Below are positions 60,784-64,000 of a DNA stretch of 64,000 nt, piece by piece; position 1 is the first letter of the stretch, and the number at the start of each line of letters is the position of its first letter. The stretch is from Muriicola sp. Z0-33 (GTDB taxonomy: Bacteria; Bacteroidota; Bacteroidia; Flavobacteriales; Flavobacteriaceae). The translations under genes were made by a program, and so were the position numbers. The notes below the pieces were generated by a model, which was given only the letters and a program-made list of their open reading frames with translations, did no database searches and had not been told where the DNA came from. The stretch lies in assembly GCF_026126425.1 (NCBI RefSeq), contig NZ_JAFMPW010000012.1:1-64000 (forward strand). The letters run 5' to 3'.

Positions 60784-60844
60784 TGGTAAAATTTAATTCT
60801 TAAAGGGCCTATACAATATTCAAAAGGAATATTGCGTTATCTTT

Positions 60845-60986
60845 ACATAGCGAACGACTTCGCTTTTCTGCTAAGATGTTTAGCTGAAGAATGGAAGTAG
60901 TTCCAAAATCTTAGATAGAATTTTTTGAGTTAGTATTTTTTGAGTTAGTTAGTTTTAAACCCTGGTGCTCCCATCAGGGTTTTTTA
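60845..60986 (+). ncRNA. Possible structured small RNA or leader with terminator
   Basis: Three hairpins fold in order. The first is GCGAA-CGAC-TTCGC (60850-60863). The second is a stem CTAAGAT/ATCTTAG (60871-60877, 60908-60914) that encloses TGGAA-GTAG-TTCCA (60892-60905). The third is the terminator at 60958-60986. A direct repeat TTTTTTGAGTTAGT (60921-60934, 60936-60949) lies between the second and third. A promoter-like TTATCTTTAC stands at the start. No open frame runs through. The remaining 60987-61162 shows nothing. Confidence 0.4.
60958..60986 (+). terminator. Rho-independent terminator
   Basis: AACCCTGGTG pairs with CATCAGGGTT across loop CTCC, followed by six T residues. Confidence 0.9.
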
Positions 60987-61162
60987 ATACCTATAGGTGA
61001 TGCGGAATGATGACCTCGATAGATACATTTCTACAAAGTGTTGGTATTTTAATTATTACACGAGTAAGTTATTATCGGGGTTTACCTTTTTTAAGACAAT
61101 TTTAAGAATGTACAACTTGATATTTGGCTATTTTTCACTTGCTAATTCATCATCAATCAATC

Positions 61163-62680
61163 ATGGAGCGGACCAGTATCCTTTACTTTCTGTTGCTCTT
61201 ACATTTTTGTTGTTACCCTATAACATCTATAGGCTATACATCCAATACTGCGACGATAAATTTATTTTCCCCTCAGAATTCGGTGACATATGCCGATCAG
61301 CAATACCTGGAACAAAATTACAGCAATGCCCTGGAAGCCTACAAGACGGCACTTCAGGACCCCTCAGTAGAGCCAACATATGTCTATAAGAAGTTAGCGC
61401 TATGCGAGGCCCAACTTGGAAATGCCATTCCCGCTGCCGAATATGCTGAGTCTTATTTGGTGAACGATTATAAGCCAACCTTTTTATTCGATGAAGGCTT
61501 TGCCGAAATTCAGAATACCACTGAATTTCAAGAAGTTGTAAATTTGTATACCTCCAGAATGACGATTTGGTCTTTTGGCTATCTCTATGTAGCTCTAATT
61601 GGATTTTATATAGCTATTATAATAAATTTCAATCGGAAGATCGATAAAATTGCCAGGTTCCTGATCAGTGCTTTCGTGTTTATTCATTCCATTTTTATAT
61701 TGCATATTTTCCTTTCAGTCACCAATTACCAATTCCAATTTCCCCATTCCTATAGGATGTCCATTTGTTTCTCATTCCTATATGGACCCCTGCTATATTT
61801 CTATTTTAAAAGAATTACCAAACAGTACGAATTTAGAAAGGCAGACCTTTTGCATCTTCTGCCAACGGTGCTCATGCTCATCTATATGATACCGTATTAT
61901 ATGTTGTCTGGTAGTGAGAAATTGGAAATAATGCTCAACAGAGCAGGAGACGACTCCAATTCGGCAAATCTGACGCTTCTTGTGGTAGTGGTTGGCTTAA
62001 AGTTAGCATCTTTAATGATCTACGGATACTTTATCAGGAAACTTTATATAGAGAGTAAGAGAAATAAGGACCTTCGGACAAACAATAAGAAGTGGCAAAG
62101 AAATATTTATATTATCCATTTCTCCTACATTATAACTTATGCCATTTATGGGGCGCTGATTATTTACGATCTCGATTCGGGCTTCTTTTATCACCTGCAG
62201 GTTGTATGTATGTCACTACTTGTGGTATTTGTTGGTTATTCTGCGAACGTACAGCCCAATCTTTTCAGTGGCTTGTATTCCTTTGATAATCAGCTGCTGT
62301 TTAAATACAAAAAATCCGGATTAACCAGAAGCCTTTCCCAGGAATTAAAAGAGCAACTGATCAGATTATTCGACGAGGAAAAAATATATAAAGACAATGA
62401 TATCAATTTAGAAGTTATCGCTTCCAAATTGAACACCACCAGACACAATGCATCTCAGGTAATAAATGAACATTTTCAGGTCAGCTTTCACGAACTGATA
62501 AACACTTATCGGATTCAGGAAGCCAAGAAAATTCTTGATGATGACAAGAAAAATAACCTTAACATTATAGACATAGCCTATGAAGTTGGCTACAACAATA
62601 AGGTAACCTTTAATAAGGCGTTTAAGAAGGATACTCGCCTGACTCCCAGTCAGTACCAGAAAGTATTTGTGAAATCTTAA
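61163..62680 (+). CDS. Membrane-bound AraC-family transcriptional regulator with TPR-like sensor
   Basis: The 505-residue protein starts at MERTSILYFLLLLHFC (a signal peptide or anchor), better than the frame start at 61124. Residues of about 35-125 look like TPR-like helices outside the membrane (DQQYLEQNYSNALEAYKTAL). About seven membrane helices follow (about 140-375). A cytoplasmic AraC-type double HTH at about 400-500 shows IASKLNTTRHNASQVINE and IIDIAYEVGYNNKVTFNKAFKKDTRLTPSQY. It probably senses a signal in the periplasm and controls the SusC-type gene that begins 235 bases downstream. Confidence 0.88.
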   Translation: MERTSILYFLLLLHFCCYPITSIGYTSNTATINLFSPQNSVTYADQQYLEQNYSNALEAYKTALQDPSVEPTYVYKKLALCEAQLGNAIPAAEYAESYLVNDYKPTFLFDEGFAEIQNTTEFQEVVNLYTSRMTIWSFGYLYVALIGFYIAIIINFNRKIDKIARFLISAFVFIHSIFILHIFLSVTNYQFQFPHSYRMSICFSFLYGPLLYFYFKRITKQYEFRKADLLHLLPTVLMLIYMIPYYMLSGSEKLEIMLNRAGDDSNSANLTLLVVVVGLKLASLMIYGYFIRKLYIESKRNKDLRTNNKKWQRNIYIIHFSYIITYAIYGALIIYDLDSGFFYHLQVVCMSLLVVFVGYSANVQPNLFSGLYSFDNQLLFKYKKSGLTRSLSQELKEQLIRLFDEEKIYKDNDINLEVIASKLNTTRHNASQVINEHFQVSFHELINTYRIQEAKKILDDDKKNNLNIIDIAYEVGYNNKVTFNKAFKKDTRLTPSQYQKVFVKS

Positions 62681-62915
62681 GCGTAAATAAGGAGTAAACT
62701 TTCATCGGTAAAGTAAACGTTTATAAGCATTTCCCTCCTTTTGTAACAGAGCCATTTACTTTGCCGCCATAACTAGCTAATGTAAATAATGCAGCTCTGG
62801 AAAAGTACTCTTTTGAAAGACACTCTTTGGTCTCATTTTTTGGGTATTTATTTGAATTAGTCATCAATACACTTCAGGGCTGCCATTTACATTATAAATC
62901 AAACATAAAGTTAAT

Positions 62916-64000
62916 ATGAAAAAAAAATGTAATTGGCTATGCATGCTCTTCCTCCTGGGAATCAGCCTGGCATATGCACAACAGGAGAAAACGGTATCTG
63001 GTGCCGTTACCGACCAAAATGGTTTTCCCCTTCCGGGAGTAAATATTTTGGTAAAAGGGACAACTACCGGAACACAATCGGATTTTGATGGCAATTATTC
63101 TATTACCGCTAACGTAGGTAATACCCTTGTCTTTTCTTATTTAGGACAACTAACCACAGAAAGAACAGTAGGTGCTGATAATACCATTAACGTACAGATG
63201 CAAGAGGACGCTCAGGCGTTGGAAGAAGTAATTGTGATTGGATATGGTAATCAGGAAGAGAAGAAGATCATTCAAAACGTGGGTATTGTCAAAGAAGAGG
63301 CAATTGAAAATCTTCAGGTAAATTCCGCTGATCAGTTACTACAGGGACAATCTGCCGGTACACAAATTGTGAACGCTTCCGGGGTACTTGGATCCGCAGC
63401 AGTAATACGTGTACGGGGTGTTAATTCTATCAATGCAGGTAGTCAGCCTTTAATCGTAATTGATGGGGTACCTATTACCGATACCGCTACCAATACACTG
63501 AACCGGGGAGGTAATACTGGTATTAACCCATTGTCTTATGTAAACGCCAATGATATTGCATCACTTACGGTCTTAAAAGATGCGGGTGCAACTTCTATCT
63601 ACGGTTCAAGAGGAGCAAATGGTGTAATTCTTATTACCACTAAAAAGGGTAGAAGAAATTCCAAAACGACTTTAACCCTGGATGTGAATACGCAGTTTAC
63701 GAATTCAACAGACGTACCTGATATTTTAACTGCCGACGAATTCAGGAGATTTAAATCTGACGTGGCCACATTACAAAATGGCGCTACTGTCACTCCGGAA
63801 GACCTTGGCTTGGGAGCCATAGGATCGGGAGGTACAGACTGGCTAAGTGGCGTTCAACGTACAGGTATTTCTCAAAATTACAATCTTGGGATCAGAGGAG
63901 GTAGTGAAAAATCTTCCTTCTTCTTCGGAGCAGATTTCCAGGACACAGAAGGTTTTATTATTGGGAACGATCAGCAGAGAGCTGCTGCCAGGATAAATTT
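62916..64000 (+). CDS. SusC/RagA-type TonB-linked outer-membrane protein (partial, runs off the right edge)
   Basis: An ATG at 62916 opens a frame of 361 codons with no stop to the window end. A signal peptide (about 1-23, ISLAYAQQ) is followed by the carboxypeptidase-like domain (VSGAVTDQNGFPLPGVNILVKG, SDFDGNYSITANVGNTLVFSY, about 26-100), then the TonB box-like EVIVIGYG and the plug (IRVRGVNSINAGSQPLIVIDGVPI, SLTVLKDAGATSIYGSRGANGVILITTK), the SusC signature. A SusD partner would be expected to the right. It imports glycans or peptides. Confidence 0.95.
   Translation, partial: MKKKCNWLCMLFLLGISLAYAQQEKTVSGAVTDQNGFPLPGVNILVKGTTTGTQSDFDGNYSITANVGNTLVFSYLGQLTTERTVGADNTINVQMQEDAQALEEVIVIGYGNQEEKKIIQNVGIVKEEAIENLQVNSADQLLQGQSAGTQIVNASGVLGSAAVIRVRGVNSINAGSQPLIVIDGVPITDTATNTLNRGGNTGINPLSYVNANDIASLTVLKDAGATSIYGSRGANGVILITTKKGRRNSKTTLTLDVNTQFTNSTDVPDILTADEFRRFKSDVATLQNGATVTPEDLGLGAIGSGGTDWLSGVQRTGISQNYNLGIRGGSEKSSFFFGADFQDTEGFIIGNDQQRAAARIN

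Noticed and set aside
1-64000. CRISPR arrays, tRNA or rRNA genes
   Set aside because: No regularly spaced repeats with unique spacers, no cloverleaf sequences in the gaps, and no rRNA-like stretches were seen.

Overview
This window is chromosomal DNA from a member of the Bacteroidota, very probably a marine Flavobacteriaceae. The signs are: two TonB-dependent outer-membrane receptors with carboxypeptidase-like N-terminal domains (one SusC-type, cut by the right edge); many DUF families typical of flavobacteria (DUF1573, DUF1684, DUF3276, DUF4197, DUF4920); promoters of the Bacteroidota TAnnTTTG type; little Shine-Dalgarno sequence; an A+T-rich base composition; and a chain of TAA-ended genes with simple Rho-independent terminators. 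No rRNA, tRNA, CRISPR array, prophage or complete insertion sequence is visible.

Layout. (1) 1-2278 is the accessory end. A tyrosine recombinase (1130-2278) lies next to what looks like the start of a gene-cassette array: a GC-rich block framed by inverted repeats, a cassette of about 640 bp with one lipoprotein gene, an attC-like hairpin, and the first codons of another cassette gene. All are on the minus strand, co-directional with the recombinase. This is the best candidate for an unusual system: an integron-like array served by a Bacteroidota recombinase that lacks the extra segment of true integron integrases. (2) 2285-18419 holds housekeeping and envelope genes: guaB, an FMN-binding/membrane protein pair near a porin, HMG-CoA lyase, pyrD, an aminotransferase, a large TonB receptor, pepT and a secreted Gfo/Idh/MocA oxidoreductase. 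(3) 18521-28820 holds yajC, DUF1573, nusB, an ABC exporter, a PUR-type protein, an M14 peptidase, a PlsC acyltransferase, a sodium symporter, a thioredoxin-like protein and DinB. (4) 28956-34960 holds a peroxiredoxin, a cold-shock protein, a cyclophilin-FKBP fusion, an M28 peptidase and PPK2. (5) 35886-41097 is one tight minus-strand operon: ABC-2 ATPase, permease, MscS channel, outer-membrane protein, and an NtrC-type response regulator with no DNA-binding domain. (6) 41462-47362 holds dnaJ-grpE, mnmD, ilvE and a MazG-like protein. (7) 48424-51210 is a nitrogen module, glnK-amt-outer-membrane barrel. (8) 51288-64000 holds lipoproteins, an Lrp regulator, the fused mutase icmF, purU, a likely structured RNA, a membrane AraC regulator and the SusC-type receptor.

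How the genes work together. HMG-CoA lyase, ilvE and icmF suggest branched-chain amino acid turnover. GlnK, Amt and the barrel form an ammonium uptake unit. The membrane AraC regulator stands just before a SusC-type receptor, so it may control glycan or peptide uptake. Between the genes are two repeat systems: 7-bp tandem arrays (at 2335, 8234, 8322 and 28097) and, inside two of these arrays, a 63-bp core with a DnaA-box-like hairpin that is 60/63 identical between copies 20 kb apart. Two tiny single-helix membrane peptides (31468 and 47479), too short for normal gene callers, look related to each other.
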